64,000 bases of DNA from Dipteris shenzhenensis (GCA_047967505.1 CM106541.1); one strand, 5' to 3'; counted from the stretch's first letter, positions 1 to 16,113 are shown. Notes: a model not told the origin generated them from the letters alone. Numbers and translations are program-made.

Positions 1-628
1 TGATTTTTAAATAAGTTTATGATGACTTTTTGTTGCTACTTACTAGTGATGACTTTTCAATTGTTTGTTTGATTTTTAAAATATAGTTTATGATCTCTTT
101 AGCTCCAATGATAGCACAATTTACTTTCCATTTGAGAAAGATGAAGACTTAGAATTTTGTTTCTTCTAAAAATCATGTCATTTCTTGGATTTCTATGTCA
201 TACGTGTTTGGAGAAGTATAGCTTTTTTGGCTCATTAATTCTTTAAGAAGTGACCCTCTTTGAGTGTAATCTTTCAAAGATTCCAAACGTTTTCCCTAAG
301 TAGGTAATATTACCCAAATGGTGTTAGTATTAGGTGGGTCCGTTTTCATCATTGTCAAACCATATTTTCTCGACATTGGTTGTGAATGAAGAAGTGTCAG
401 AACTGGTTGCATAGCAGAGATTCAATCGGTATATCTGTCAGAATAATTGCCAATATTAGAGTTACTATTATTATTTATTTTCCAAAACTAGAATCATCTA
501 TTAGAAGATTTGAGAAAAATAAAAATTTACTTCGAGATTTGAAGGATGCTAGTGTATATTACAGATCCTTTCAATGTCATCGGTGTAACATCTCAAGGAT
601 AATGGACATGGAACTCGTAGCACATAGG
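1..628. other. Region downstream of the alcohol dehydrogenase gene, no gene recognised
   Basis: AT-rich sequence after the minus-strand stop codon at 629. It should contain the 3' UTR and polyadenylation site, but I cannot place them. The open frame at 386-652 overlaps the last exon in antisense and has no recognisable product. Confidence 0.5.
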
Positions 629-3616
<2,988 letters not shown>

Positions 3617-3728
3617 GGGATCAAAGGGGGGACGTGGATGAGGGAGCTCAAGAGAGGTGAGAGCAGAGTAGTGAGTGCGAAGGTGCAAGGCTTGTACGTG
3701 AGCCGAGCAGAGTTGAAGTGGTAATGGC

Positions 3729-3735
3729 TTATATA
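3729..3735 (-). promoter_or_regulatory. TATA box of the alcohol dehydrogenase gene
   Basis: TATATAA on the minus strand, inside TAGTATATAAG, lies about 113 bases upstream of the ATG at 3616. Transcription would be expected near 3700-3705, giving a 5' UTR of about 85-90 bases and placing both the 3616 and 3391 ATGs downstream of the start. No other TATA is seen nearer to the gene. Confidence 0.6.
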
Positions 3736-3875
3736 CTAGTAGTAGAGGAAGAGGAAACCCACAGTTGTGTGTTTTGCAAAACTGCTACCCGCCGCCCATC
3801 AAACCACCTCTTGACTCTAGGTTTTTGGTATGAACAATGGGCTATGGAGCCCAAGGCCCACCATCCTCTTTCTTT

Positions 3876-3880
3876 GTACA

Positions 3881-3920
<40 letters not shown>

Positions 3921-3934
3921 ATTCTCTCTCTCAT
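3876..3934. repeat. (TC)n microsatellite upstream of the alcohol dehydrogenase gene
   Basis: Run of TC dinucleotides with a few interruptions, about 150 bases upstream of the TATA box. On the gene strand it is a GA tract, the class bound by plant GAGA-binding proteins; any regulatory role is inference. Confidence 0.85.
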
Positions 3935-3984
3935 CAACCTCTCTGTTAGCACTCCTTCCAGGCATCCGCTCTACTAACATTTTT

Positions 3985-4676
3985 GGCCTGCCCGGAGGGA
4001 GAGGCTATAGTAATCGTTTTGCACTCTCAAAGATGATAAATTTCCTATCTGGGGCTTGGCTGGGTGGCAGAATTTGACTGGTGGTGGATTTTCTTTGTTG
4101 ACTCGTGCAAACGGGTGATTGGCTATCCACCGTTGCTATTTTTGTCCTATGTGTTTGCTATTTTTGTCCCCCTTTCTCTCTCTCTCTCTTCTTCTTCTTC
4201 TTGCTTGCTATTTTTGTCCCCATTTTTTTCTCCCCCTTTCTCTCTCTCCCCTTGCTATTTTTGTCCCCATTCTTTTCTCCCTCTTTCTCTCTCTCTCTCC
4301 CCTTCTTGGCCTGGCCGTAGGAAAGGCTATAGTAATCAGTTGGTTTTGGTGGAGATGATAAAATGCTATTTTTGGCATGCTAGTTTTTGTCCTCATTTAA
4401 TTGGTGCTTGCTATTTTTGTCCCCATGTTTTTCTCCCCCTTTCTCTCTCTCTTCTTCTTCTTCTTCTTCTAGGGCAACTATTTTTGTCCTCACCCAATTG
4501 GTGCTTGCTATTTTTGTCTCCATTTTTTCCTCCCCCTTTTGCTCTCTCTTCTTCTTCTTCATCTTCTTCCAGTGATTTCTCTTAATTCCTATTGGTTGGG
4601 ACGTGCCATCTCCACCTTTTCCTCCCTCTTTTTCTCTCCTTACTATTTCACTCCCTACTTTCTATTGGTCCACTCC

Positions 4677-4726
<50 letters not shown>

Positions 4727-5260
4727 GTTTCCCCCCACTCCCAACCTCCACACCTGCCTGATGCAGCCAATTGCTCCTCCTCATTTGCTGTTGCTTCTAG
4801 GGCCATAGGGCAGGCCATTTGAATGTCATTCAGCTTGTTCAGAAGTCTTCTTCTACTTCTGCTTCTTCTCACCTTTCAATTTGCCTGGGCAAGGCCTCTT
4901 TTATTTTTGAATTTCCACGTATCCTCTCGTTCTCTCTCTCAACTTATTGGCCTGCCCAAGGGAAATGGCTATAGTAATCGTTTTCTTTGTTTTGAGATGA
5001 TAAAGCTTCTAATTGTGGCTTGCCGGGTGGCCGCGTTGGAGTGGTAGTTTCGTGAATTTTTGGACGCGTGCAAACAAGTGATTGGCTGTCCACCGCTGCC
5101 ATTTTTGTCCTTTGTTCTTGCTATTTTTGTCCCCCTTTCTATCTCTCTCTTCTTCTTTCCTTGCTTGCTATTTGTGTCCCCATTTTTTTCTCCCCCTTTC
5201 TTCTTCTTCTTCTTCTTCTTCTTCTTCTTCTCTCTCAGCTTCCAGGGCAGGCCTCATGAA
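3985..5260. repeat. Non-coding repeat unit in three copies plus pyrimidine-rich tandem repeats
   Basis: A unit with GGCTATAGTAATC followed by GATGATAAA starts near 3987, 4308 and 4951. The first and third copies stay alike for about 200 bases through GTGCAAAC.AGTGATTGGC and TATTTTTGTCC. Between them TTGCTATTTTTGTCCCC recurs about eight times among TC- and TTC-rich runs (TC run 4677-4723, TTC run 5198-5236). Frames rich in Leu, Ser and Phe here come from low-complexity sequence and are not genes. The family is unknown. Confidence 0.7.
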
Positions 5261-5263
5261 TGA

Positions 5264-6135
5264 TTTTGATCATTCACCTTGTTGTAAAAAGTGTTCTCCC
5301 AATCAATTTTGGACTTTCTATTCTTAGCACGTGCTCTCTCTCTCTTCTCTCTCTCCAACGACCCCCCCCCCCCACACACACATCAAGAATAGATCCACTA
5401 CGTAAAAGTTGAAAAAGGAAGTGTTGTCAACCACATCATGTGCTCCCTTGTTTTTCTCTCAAAAGATAAAGAAATGTTGAGAGAACAAAGGTTTCCGCAT
5501 CGCTCTAGAAACACTTTCCAAGCTAATTCAGGTCTTACACTAAAGCTTCCCCACTAGACTCGAACTCAAGTAGGCCACTTTTTTCTTCCGTTCTATTCAA
5601 TCCATTCATTAATTTTCCCTTGTGTGCCCCACTTGGACATCACTTCCAATCTAATCTATTTATGTATGCATTTCAAATTCTAACTCTCCCATACATCTCA
5701 CCCTAGCCCCTCCTCTATCATAGTTTCATTTTAACCCCATCTCAATGACCACTTTCCAATATTGCCTTCTTTTCACACAAGTTCTTCACAATTCCCGTAT
5801 GACAAGCCTTTCGCTTTCCTTTGATTTTTCTCCCCTAGCTTTTTCTTCATAATGCACTCCCTTACATTCCTAAGTACCCACATCTCTTTAGTGTAGGACA
5901 CCCTAAGAGAGTGTAGATTCCACAAGTACTCTCGGCATAGATGATGACAGGGCTTTAAACTTCCTCATAAAGAAGCGCTTCTCTAGAAGAAAGCATGCTA
6001 GTCTATGATGTCTATGAAAAACTTGGAAGCCAGCCTTCAACAACTTTGCAATCAATAAAGAATGGCCAAAAGGCTTTTACCGATGCACAACAATAATATC
6101 ATCTTGACATTTATTTATATTCCATAGCCTTATTG
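5264..6135. other. Intergenic, no gene recognised
   Basis: AT-rich single-copy-looking DNA with no long frame, no LTR termini and no recognised RNA gene. Confidence 0.5.
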
Positions 6136-6139
6136 TGCA

Positions 6140-7290
6140 CTAATTACGCTTATCACGACTACACAAGAGAAGAACACTAATGAGAGTATCACGTGAGAAC
6201 TGCTCTCTCAAAGGAGTTCTTCTTTCTACCTCTACTCTAGCAAAAAATGAATCAAATTTGACAACAGCAGCTTTTCCCCCAACTTTCAAGCCCTTAGACA
6301 TGCCAAAGATAAGGAAGTTGCAGAAGATTTTAGTGTGCAATCGGAAAGGCACATTTGGAAGCTTGCTGCATTTGAACTTCCTAAAGAGACACACTCCTTC
6401 TTGAAATGGGTTTTTGATAGATCTCTAATTCCAAGTGTCATTGATGCCCAGACAAAAGGGGAGTTGCTTCAAGTTGAAGGGTTTGGATCCTTCAAAGTTG
6501 AATGGCACATGGAAGGAGACCGTAAAACATTAAAAAGTATGTTTGGAATGGAATGGAGTGCAATTGTGACATATCCGTGCCTTTTTTGTATGCACGTACA
6601 ACAACTTTGAGCGAGTAACAACAGAAGCACAGGACAACATTGAGGAAAAGGGCAAATAAAAAGAGTAAAAAAAGATGTGGTGAATGATATCATAAATGAT
6701 GATGCAAACAAATGGACATGTTGGAGCAATGGAGTAATGAGCTGCGATCAACATGCTGCACCCAATAGACACGAAATTGATACAAATTGGGATCCAATTT
6801 TAAATATCCCATGACAAAGAGTGCATTTTTGTGTATTGCATGCCGAGATGCCGCGCATTTGATAAGTTTCCATGCTTGCACATTGTGTATGTGTGGAACA
6901 TGAAACTGCACGAGAGGGCAACATCATATGTAGTAAGGGTCAAAGCTCTTCTCTCGCGTATGGGTATACATGAAGGGAATGTAAAGCTATCCAAAGAAGC
7001 ACAACTATCTTAGGAAATCTTCCAAACAAAGTGTCCATGGGAGGCTCAAAGACACACCGATTTTTGTCAAAGCATGGAAAAACTGGATGAAATATGCATT
7101 GGACTTATTGGAAAGAGTTATGTGATTGCACTACCAATCTAGAAGCTGATCCTCTTGTGCGAACCCTTCGAGTACGTGTGTGGAAAGATTTGGTTGACAT
7201 GGTGAAGATTTTGAGAAAGCCTTCCATAGACAATGAGGACTTACAACTATATAAAGTCATTATTAAAGAGTCATTGAAGCCATGATCAAA
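6140..7290 (+). pseudogene. Decayed coding region of unknown, probably transposon, family
   Basis: Frames near 6180-6404, 6335-6610, 6831-7013 and 7094-7285 read as pieces of one protein broken by frameshifts and stops. Recognisable pieces are LDMPKIRKLQKILV, then DAQTKGELLQV, then EWHMEGDRKTLKSMFG followed by YPCLFC, then RVHFCVLH, and GIHEGNVKLSKEAQLS. The block W-H-x2-G-D-x-K-T-L-K with a following Cys-x2-Cys resembles uncharacterised transposon-linked proteins I have seen in plants and animals, but I cannot name the family. No terminal repeats were found around it. Confidence 0.4.
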
Positions 7291-7299
7291 GGATAACTC

Positions 7300-9100
7300 A
7301 CTATTCAAAAATTTTGGACTTGTGTAAAGTCCAATTTCAAAATTGGAATAAAGAAAAGTCCAACAATCTGGAATACACTCCTAATGCAGTTTTTAAAGAT
7401 AACTTTACAAACCAAAGTTTAGTGAAAATGCCAACTACTTGATGAGATTATCAAAATACTTACTATTATGAATATTGTGCTAGTGATGGATAGTTTGGTA
7501 ATGCTAATTGTAAGCTTGATTAACTATGTATTTCTATCATTTCTTAAGATTACTCAAATTATGATACAGGGTCAAAAACTTTCCATGAACATTTTACTTT
7601 CTATCATTCCTTAAGAACCTTAATAGATTGACCAATTATGTTGGAAAGGTTGTATACATATACACCATCTTGGTGTAGAAATACACCCTTAAGTATAAAG
7701 TCAAATTAATAAACAATGGATTTAACTTTATAGAGCCATTAGAGCCACACTTGATGAGAATTTGCAACCTACCTTATGTGATATGCCACACAAGCCGAGA
7801 CCACGTATGTGTCCTCAATATAATTATAAAGAAGGAATAAATTTAAGCACTCAGAGATTGTTTGTTGATAATTTTTTTGTGAGGTCCTTATTGTTTCTTC
7901 AGCATCCGCATCAAATCGCCCATACTGAGTGTTACGATAATGAAGGTTACTTAAGAAGTCTACCATATATTGTCATGCTTTTGTCATATTCCGTAAACGT
8001 GTTTCGCTCTCTCCTATCTTTAGAGTTTCCTCCCTCTTTGCTTGCCTTTGCAAATTCAATTCGTCTCTCTCCTCAGTGTGAAGGGTGAGGAGTGGAGAAA
8101 ATAAATAGAGCGAGAATGAGAGAATAGGTGAACGCTCAAGCCTTATTCGCACAGAGGAGATGAAGATGGGTGAGTGTGAAGTGAAAGGTTTAGAATAAAG
8201 TCAGTGAAGCATTGGGAATCGATACTTGGAAGTGAATACTCTACTTCCTTGGACGTCAAATCAATATGTAATATGTTACTACCCTCATCCAAAATCCATG
8301 GTATTGGGGGACAAGGTCCATATATAATATGCATAAATTTCCTTAAAATTTTCAAATATGCAAGGGAAAAATATGAAAAGTTCATCCCCCCCTCCCACAA
8401 AATATAACTTGGTATATACCTCAAAAAATATGCAAGATTTTAAGATTCGAACATATTTTTCATAATATATGAGGCCCAAGGGGGGGGTTCTTTTGGATGG
8501 TGGGGGTAAAACAAAAAATACACTAAAATATGAAAACCCATCTTCTTTCAAATTAATGTTAATTTTTCATGTGTTGCCCAAATTTCAAGGTGTAAATACG
8601 TATTTGAAGCTCTTTTAGTATTGAAAACAAACATGTTAATTTGAATAATTCGTACTCATGGCATATTGTTAATTTCATCTCATACTCAAGATTTTGATAG
8701 GTTTTCTTACTAAATGGAGTTGGCACCCTAGGCTCTACTTTTAGTGACTTGAGCATTGGGAAACAATTCTTGGAAGTGAAAGATTACAAAAATATTTTTT
8801 TCATCACACATTTAATATTTGCTAATAATCGCATCATCACCCATTCATATCATCAAATAATGCACAATGTGAAATAATTAAATAAACATCATGAGTAAAT
8901 GATACTCATGTAATAAGTAAAATTTTGCATAATTAACAAAAACAACATCATCATTCAATAGATAATTGTAGAAACAAAAATGACCATCATAATTAACAAG
9001 GCTATGTACAATGGAGTGGTCTCTTATGATACTTCCTCTGGCATTTAACATATAACTGCATCATAAGACTATCAAAATGGAGTGGTCTCTTGGCTAGCAT
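7300..9100. other. AT-rich DNA, no gene recognised
   Basis: No frame above noise level and no recognised repeat family. Around 8340-8520 there are short C- and G-runs beside repeated AAAATATG words. Confidence 0.5.
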
Positions 9101-9104
9101 GTTC

Positions 9105-12075
9105 TTAAGTACCAAGCTCTTCAATGTGAGGACCTTGACTACTAGGGTCGTGATCAATAGGATGCTCTGAAGTCTGCTCTTCCTTATCAGGATCCTCATG
9201 TATCTCCTTACAAGTATTTGCTGGAGATGTAGGATCTTCCACCTCCTTAATAATATATGTTGGGGCTGCAGGCTCTTCCACCTCCTTCCTAGGATCTGCT
9301 GGAGCTTGCAGCTCTTCCTTATTATGATCCTCATGCACCTCCTTACTAGGATCCTCTTCCACCTCCTTACTATTATCCGATGGGGCTGCAGGCTCTTCCA
9401 CCTCCTTCCTAAGATCCGTCGGAGTTGCCGTCTCTTCCTTATCAGGATCCTCATGCACCTCCTTACTAGGATCCACTAGAGTTGTCGACTCTTCAGGTTC
9501 TGGATCATCATTACCTTATATAGGTAAGACTTGTTTGCTTGAACCACCTTCTAATGAGACTTTGGGTGGCTTAATGGATTTTAATTTGCCTCTAGTTTCC
9601 ACTTCTATAGCCTTCCCTTTTTCTTATAGTTCATGGATCACGACTATCCTTTGGACATCAGATATGGTAAGGGGAACCTCCTTGACTCTTATTTCTTATT
9701 TTCAATCCTCCCGCAACTTTGAGCATCTTTCATTTGGCGTCTCCTCATCGAACGTAGAGCTATCAACCTCCTATGAATCAGCATCTTATCCTAAGTATCA
9801 GTCTTTGAGTCACTATCTTCTCTATTTTCTTCAACATTTTCTCCTACAAAGAAGGTAGTGCAATTGTAATATGTATCAAATAATTTCACTTGATGGGGTG
9901 TAGTAATGACATTAACATTAATAACCGTCTGTAGCAATGTTTGTGCAGTGTAACCCATTCGGTAAAGTGCTACCATCCATCCATCATTCAATCGGTTTCT
10001 TAGCATCTCCTCTATTAGGTTGGGATTCTTCGTCTTTTGGTAGTCCTACATTGCTGCATTTAGTTTAGTTGTTTCTTCCTCAATGTAAAATATCTCTAGA
10101 AGCTTTAAAGGAATTTCAAATACAGGACCACCACCCCTTGATAAGAAACAAATCAAGAAAGGATGCAAGACTTGAATGGCGGTGTTGTCTGTGACGGTAT
10201 AGTCATGGCGCTGAACTATACCATGATATACTTTTGAACCTAGGGTACCCAATGACAGTTGTCAATCTTGCATACAAGGGATACCTTTGTGCTTCTGTCA
10301 CAAATAGGACCAAAGTTAATCTTTTCTTATCACCCAAAGGACCTTCTATGAATAAATTATATGAGATCAACTATCCCTGATAGAGTGCAAAGTCCTATAA
10401 CTCATCCATGAAAAATACACATGGCTTCTCCCAAGCAGTTCTATCATTGCCATGAAGCACTCAGTATCAATGCCATTGATGCGTATAGAATTTTTATCCT
10501 CCTTTGATAACAAGATATCATAGGAGAAGCTAAAAGCAGAACAAGTTGTTGTACTTTGCAAGGTGTGCTCCAAGACCTTCTCCTTGATTTCTCCAAAGTC
10601 TATCTGTATGACCTTTGGCATTTTTGCTATAAGATCCTTTGTTGGTGTGCCGTCACTATCCATTGTACTCAACCACTTTCTAGCCCACATCATGTCAAGC
10701 ATTTGACCAAGGCCAAGTGTTTTTTCATGATACACATTTACTATTTTGCCGGCTAACTGCTCATTTGAAGTTGTAAAAAACAGTAATGTTGAGAGAGCAG
10801 CTTCACTTTTAACCACTTCAGTGACCATTTCGTCCAAGTAGCCATGCTTGCTCTTTTTTTCAAAAAAGCATTCACCACTAAGCATCTTCAGGCATATCTA
10901 CTTTGTTATTGTATTTGGAACAAACCTTAGTGGTTTCCACCAAATGACATACATCTATTTTATTGTTTCTTTCTTTTGAGTCTCTGTATGCTCTCATGCC
11001 TCATAGGATAACTTCCTTGGTTCATATGATTTACAAACATCCATGATGCATAGAAAGGTTGACTCCTCATGAAACACAATGCAAGTATAGTCCCTATACC
11101 TATTAACGACCGTCCTCAAATCATTGGCACTTAGCTGTGTGTATCATTTACTATGCCCTTCAAGCATCGATAAAAGAGACCAATCTTTGCCATGTACTCA
11201 GATGTAGGTCTCTTGCCCTTTAGTTTTTATGGCTCGCCATATCTGATCCATAACTCCCTTGCCTTTACTAGGATCTTAGAAAGAGGTGACCTTTTCTTCC
11301 TCTCATAAAAGCTGGCAAATTCAATCTTTCAGATTCAAGAATGTACTTAGATTCATCTTCAAATAGGCATATGTAAGTGATGACATGTGCAAAATTTTCC
11401 ATGTACTCAGACTGTGGCAAGTTTCCATCTCGTCCCTCTACTAGGGCACTCATGCATGCCTCACAAAAGTGTTTCCCATCAATGGGCTCGAACATGCATC
11501 TCTCCAAGAATGTGTTCTTTGCTAGCATTGATTTCTTTGATAGGTCACTCCCGTATTTGCTCTCATACAAATCAAATGCATGAACAAGGTCACTAGTTTT
11601 GAAGAATTCAAAGGCATTGTGAAAGTCTTCGGTCTTTTGAAATTTGACATCAAGCAATTGGGGATCATCTTCTTGATGTCTATTAAATGACATGGGACAT
11701 AGAGTGATATTTCTAGAAAATGGCAATTTAGTGGCCCTCGTATCTTTATACAATTTGCGTGCAAATTCCTCATCAAAATTTCCTTGATTAGTGAACAAGG
11801 AAGCACTATCAATTTGGTGTGATCACGACGTATTGAGACAATCCCCAAATATATCCTGCGTCTTTGGGAGGATGTAAGGTTTTCATGCCCATAGAAAATT
11901 CAGCTAGTAAAGAATCATCTGCTTCATCTTCATCCTCTTCATCACTATCCAACTCCTCACCTACTTGAAGATCAGTTTCACTCGAACGATGTGCATGTGG
12001 CGTTGGAGTTATTTCGGCTTTTTTTCTTTGAATAGCAGTGGCAACCAAATTAATTTTCCTTTGAGCTCCTACCAT
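9105..12075 (-). pseudogene. Decayed long coding region of unknown function with acidic N-terminus and Lys-Glu-Val repeat C-terminus
   Basis: Minus-strand frames at 12075-11809, 11798-11268, 10885-10367, 10252-10046, 10006-9791 and 9476-9105 follow each other in order and read as one protein of roughly 950 residues with frameshifts. The N-terminus has a basic start (GAQRKINLVATAIQRKK) and an acidic run (DSDEEDEDEADD). The middle holds FLERCMFEPIDGKHFCEACM and YTCIVFHEESTFLCIMDVCK. The C-terminus repeats KEVEEPAAP, KEVHEDP and close variants about seven times. Between 11268 and 10886 the frame shifts more than once. I do not recognise a domain; a transposon-encoded protein or a dead host gene are both possible. 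Confidence 0.45.
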
Positions 12076-13365
12076 TGTAGTCCAAGATAATACAACCTTA
12101 GAGAGAGATGTTGGTGGTACACTTGCTGCAACTTGAGATGTTGCGAGGGGTCCCCTTCAGCAACAATGAATATGATTGGTGGCACAATTGCTATAGGTAC
12201 AACAATGTTCGGTAATCACAAAAAGGAAAAGGGACCATAGGCGCGCTTGCAGATGCATTTTTTTACTTAAAATGAAAAGTGACGGGTGCATCTATTAGCA
12301 CGTCCACAGACGTGCATCTAAATGCGCATCTATATAATAGTGCGACACACTTATAGACATGCTAATAAATGCGCTAATTATAGACATGCTTATAAATTCT
12401 CTAAAGAAAATTTAAAAAACAGTGAGACATGCATATAGACACACTTATAGACACTCTCTAGAAAATTAAAAAAAATAAAATTTGTGTGGTTGTAGGAATC
12501 CCATTTCTATAGTATGAAATGGAATTCCTGCAGCCAAAACATTTTAATTTGCACGATTCCGTGCACATCTACAGCTATTGGTAATTTGTTATATATTACA
12601 AGCCGATGATTACAATTCCAAATAAAACATTACAACTCCAAAACATTTTACGTCACAAAGCATTCATGTATAAAACATTGCACAAGGAAATTGAATGCCA
12701 AAAAAAAAACAGGAGTGTATATTGATTCATGGCCCAAAAAGTGTTTGTATATGCATTTAATACGAAACCAAGCTATCTGTGGCTTCAAATACGAAAAAGA
12801 ATACTAGATTGCACTACTTCTATGACTAAACAGAGGCTTTCTCGTATGATTGCTCCCGTCACCGCACTTGCCACTCTCAAAGCCTTCTTCATCTCCTTCT
12901 TCCTCCTCAATACCCTCGTCTTCTTCCTCCTCAATACCCACAGGAGCCTGTAAACAAGGGACAACATGTATCAATGTATGAAAAATCAAGACAAATTTAC
13001 AACATTGACATTTTTAAAGTACTTATAAATACATGCATGGGCGTTCTAGTAGCCCGGCTATACTGCTCCTCAAAAATCAACCCCTTGTCCTAGAAGTTCC
13101 TCCAAGTACTTTGCCTATCATGTCCACTATGATAGGCTATCTCGACATAGGAGTAGGGTATGTGCCCACGATATCAAGTTGTAAGATGACAAAATTTGCA
13201 GAGGGGTTAGAACAAAGGAACAACCTCCTAATAAACACATAAACACAATATAATTTGAGATCAATACTTACAAATTAGGCCTTCCCTGACGCAATACCCT
13301 GTGATCCAAAATGTGAGGATCCATACTGCTTCATCTGGATCCATCGCACCTCGACATACTAAAGA
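12076..13365. other. AT-rich region with a hairpin, no gene recognised
   Basis: Repeated ATAGACATGC-like words at 12290-12440, and an imperfect inverted repeat at about 12497-12530 (arms resemble GGAATCCCATTTC and GAAATGGAATTCC). It may be a worn MITE-like element but no target duplication was found. Confidence 0.35.
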
Positions 13366-14022
13366 CTAGGGGTCATCTTTCCCTTGCTTCAGGGATTTCT
13401 TCCACTCACCCTTATGGGCAATGTATGGCTGGCCCCTTGGCGGTTGTCCTCCCTCTATCTTGGCAATCTTGGCCAATGCTTGCCTCTTTAGAAAAGACCT
13501 CTTATTGGCAAGGATAGTGGCAATCTTTGTCTTTGCCCATGTGTCAGTGAACTCAAGGTGTTCTAGATTGGGATACCTCCTGGGTAAACTCTTGATGGTA
13601 TCCATTGTTGCCAAACTTTCTTTCTACTCTTTGAATTTTGTAAAGCAATATTTGTAGTTCTTATGAACAACAGAGAGAAAGAAGGACATGACTTATTTTC
13701 CCAGTGAATCCTGCAAGATGTCGCATGTCTCAGTGATATCATAGTATATCATACCATCACCCTCTAGCATGTCTGCATCTTAATCATCCACACCACCAAA
13801 GCAATGTGCCATGCATCTTGCATGGAAACTCTCCCTGCTACTACGCCTGATGCTACGTTGTGATGAGCTTCTGCAATGGGAACTTGCCTCTGGGGAAGGG
13901 GCTCCATACTGCATGGGAGTAGGCACGTAGGTCTGCAATCTTGAAGGGAAACCTGACTGCAGGAGAGTAGGTTTGCAGCTCTTCCTTCTATTGGGTTGTC
14001 TCGACTCCACAAGAGTGACCAC
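13366..14022 (-). pseudogene. Decayed coding region, family unknown
   Basis: One minus-strand frame runs from 14022 to 13366 with several in-frame stops. The best part is RRYPNLEHLEFTDTWAKTK followed by a basic stretch. The upstream part is rich in Ser, Arg and Pro. A single frame over about 650 bases interrupted only by stops suggests former coding. No known domain is visible. Confidence 0.3.
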
Positions 14023-14278
14023 AGGTGGACCAAGTGTGGGTGTGGGGTGGTTTGGAGTCTATACTCTCGACTCTTGCGGGGTGTTTTGGGTGCTTGTCAT
14101 GTAGGTATATAACTCCTTTGGAGTGGGAAGGTGCCCCAAAATGTTATATAATTACTGCAAGAATGCATCTCCAAGATCAGGCGGACCTCTTGAAGAGCTT
14201 CCTGGCCACATGATAAATTGCAAATACACAAAGACACAAAGAAATATACACAAGTAACAAGTAGAGCATTCAGACTAG

Positions 14279-14455
14279 GGGTAATATGAGAGAGAAGAAG
14301 AAAAAAGAGAAGAGAATAAGAGTAATAAGAGAAAGAAGAAGAGAAGAGAAGAGAAGAAGATAATAAGAGAAGAGAACAAGATAAGAAGAGCAGAGAAGAA
14401 AATAGAAGAAAGAAAGAAGAGAAGAAAAAGGGAGGAAGAGAATAAGAGGAAGAAG
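14279..14455. repeat. Purine-rich (AGAAG)n-like low-complexity tract
   Basis: About 180 bases of almost only A and G on the plus strand, directly beside the LTR that starts at 14476. Confidence 0.85.
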
Positions 14456-14475
14456 ATTATACATTCCCTTATTTA

Positions 14476-16113
14476 TGTTGGAGAAGTGAAAGGAAAGCAT
14501 GGAGTTGAACACAAAACAAGAGAATGCTTATAGAATGAAGAAGGGTGAGATCCATATGTAGGCACCTCTACATGAGCCACTAAGCTCCACAATCATCTCC
14601 TCAATTAGCTCCTAGAATCTCTCAATCAGCCTATGTGGCATCTACCACCACCTAACAGTGCTTATGGGCACCTAACTGTGCCTTTAACACACACATAGAA
14701 CCTAAGGTGTGCCTGGGGCATACACCTTGAGATATCCCAACAAACCCCCCCTCAAGGGAATGCCTCAAGCTATGTCAAGGATACATCTAGTCACATAGTG
14801 TCTCAAGCCATCTCATGGTGGTCAAGGATAAATCTATGGCTAGGATCTCATGCTAGCAAGGGTTCCCAAGGGTGTAACAAAGGGATACATAAGACTCCCC
14901 CCAATGGTTATCTCCCTTGCATGTACATGCACACAATGTCTGCAGGAGCTATCATGAGGGTAAACACATACACATGGCCTACATCATATGGTGACCAGAG
15001 GTGTTTACAAAGAACACAATAGTTTATTCCATTCATTTTGGAGGACTATCTAGGCAGAGTACCTTGACTCAACATAAAAGAGAGATATGGAGCATATGTG
15101 GAGCTGGTTCAAAAAGCATAATCATCATAGGAGGCCTCATCTTGTGGAAGCACATCAATCGAAAGTAAATTGGTAGTTTCTGGTTTTGTAGTTGCTTCCT
15201 TTTTGGCAACCATTATCTTGACAATCTGCAACAAGGAAGCCATGTTGGCATTCTCTTCCATTGTAACATAACAAAACATTGCTTCATGATTTGGCTTTCC
15301 ACATATTTTGCATAAGCAAACCATGAGAGGGCTAACCCAAGAATTGGGCAGTGTCTACTCTCTTCCAAGGCTAGAAAAAGCTGAAAAGCTTCAAAGTATA
15401 AGCATTTGGTGTAACAAATATTTGTAACCAAATTCCATAATAAAAATCATAGTGGAAATGATACTTCAACTTGCATGCTTCATAGAGGTGGCTAAATGAA
15501 AGTATTCCGAGCAAATCCAAGTATAGAAACCTAAAAGAAAGTTGTAGCCACAATCGTACTGATGCTATTCAACACTTTAAAATATCAGAAATGCCAAAGT
15601 AGCATCTAATGTAGCACCAAATTCACAACACTGTCAAAACTGTCCAAAAAAATGGCCTAATCTTGGAGGGCTTGTATCTCACTCTTCAAGACAAATAAAA
15701 GAGGGCTTTTTAGGTAGAAATAAAGCTAGTATACTAGAGAAGAGCCACTGAAGAGGAAAGTCAAAATGCTGCATCACATCACCATAGCCAAGAGCTTGAT
15801 TATTGACTGGTTTTTTCATGTTTGGTCCCTCCTTGGTGGACCATTTCACTTCAAATTTGGACAGGGGCTAGCTCATGTTGTTGTGCAAGCGTGGCTCAGA
15901 GGAATTTTGAAATGGTTACTCCAACAAGTCGTATTGCATGAAATGGCGTAAGAAAGAAAGCAGCTATTGCGCGGGTCTGAGGGCACCATTCCCTAATTTC
16001 TTTGACGTGGGAGATCGCCTATATGAAGGGTCTCTCCAGCCAGAAGGACTCTAGAAGAGGTCGCCAGTAGGAGGAGAATTCAGCCCTCCAAGTGGTTGGG
16101 CAGAAAGGGGCAA
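14476..16113 (-). mobile_element. Remnant of a gag-only LTR retrotransposon (same family as 57314-59925)
   Basis: The 3' LTR is at 14476-14742 (plus-strand TGTTGGAG to CCCAACA), followed by the polypurine tract region 14743-14760. Then come the last gag codons (TTNLLSIDVLPQDEASYDDYAF-like, ending near 15109) and a leader at about 15330-16113. Compared with 57314-59925, most of gag is deleted near 15330 and the 5' LTR is missing beyond 16113. In the kept part the match is close, so the copy was cut after insertion. Confidence 0.75.

Noticed and set aside
4064-4822. Leu/Ser/Phe-rich frames as secreted or membrane proteins
   Set aside because: All come from TC- and TTC-rich low-complexity sequence and repeat the TATTTTTGTCC word.
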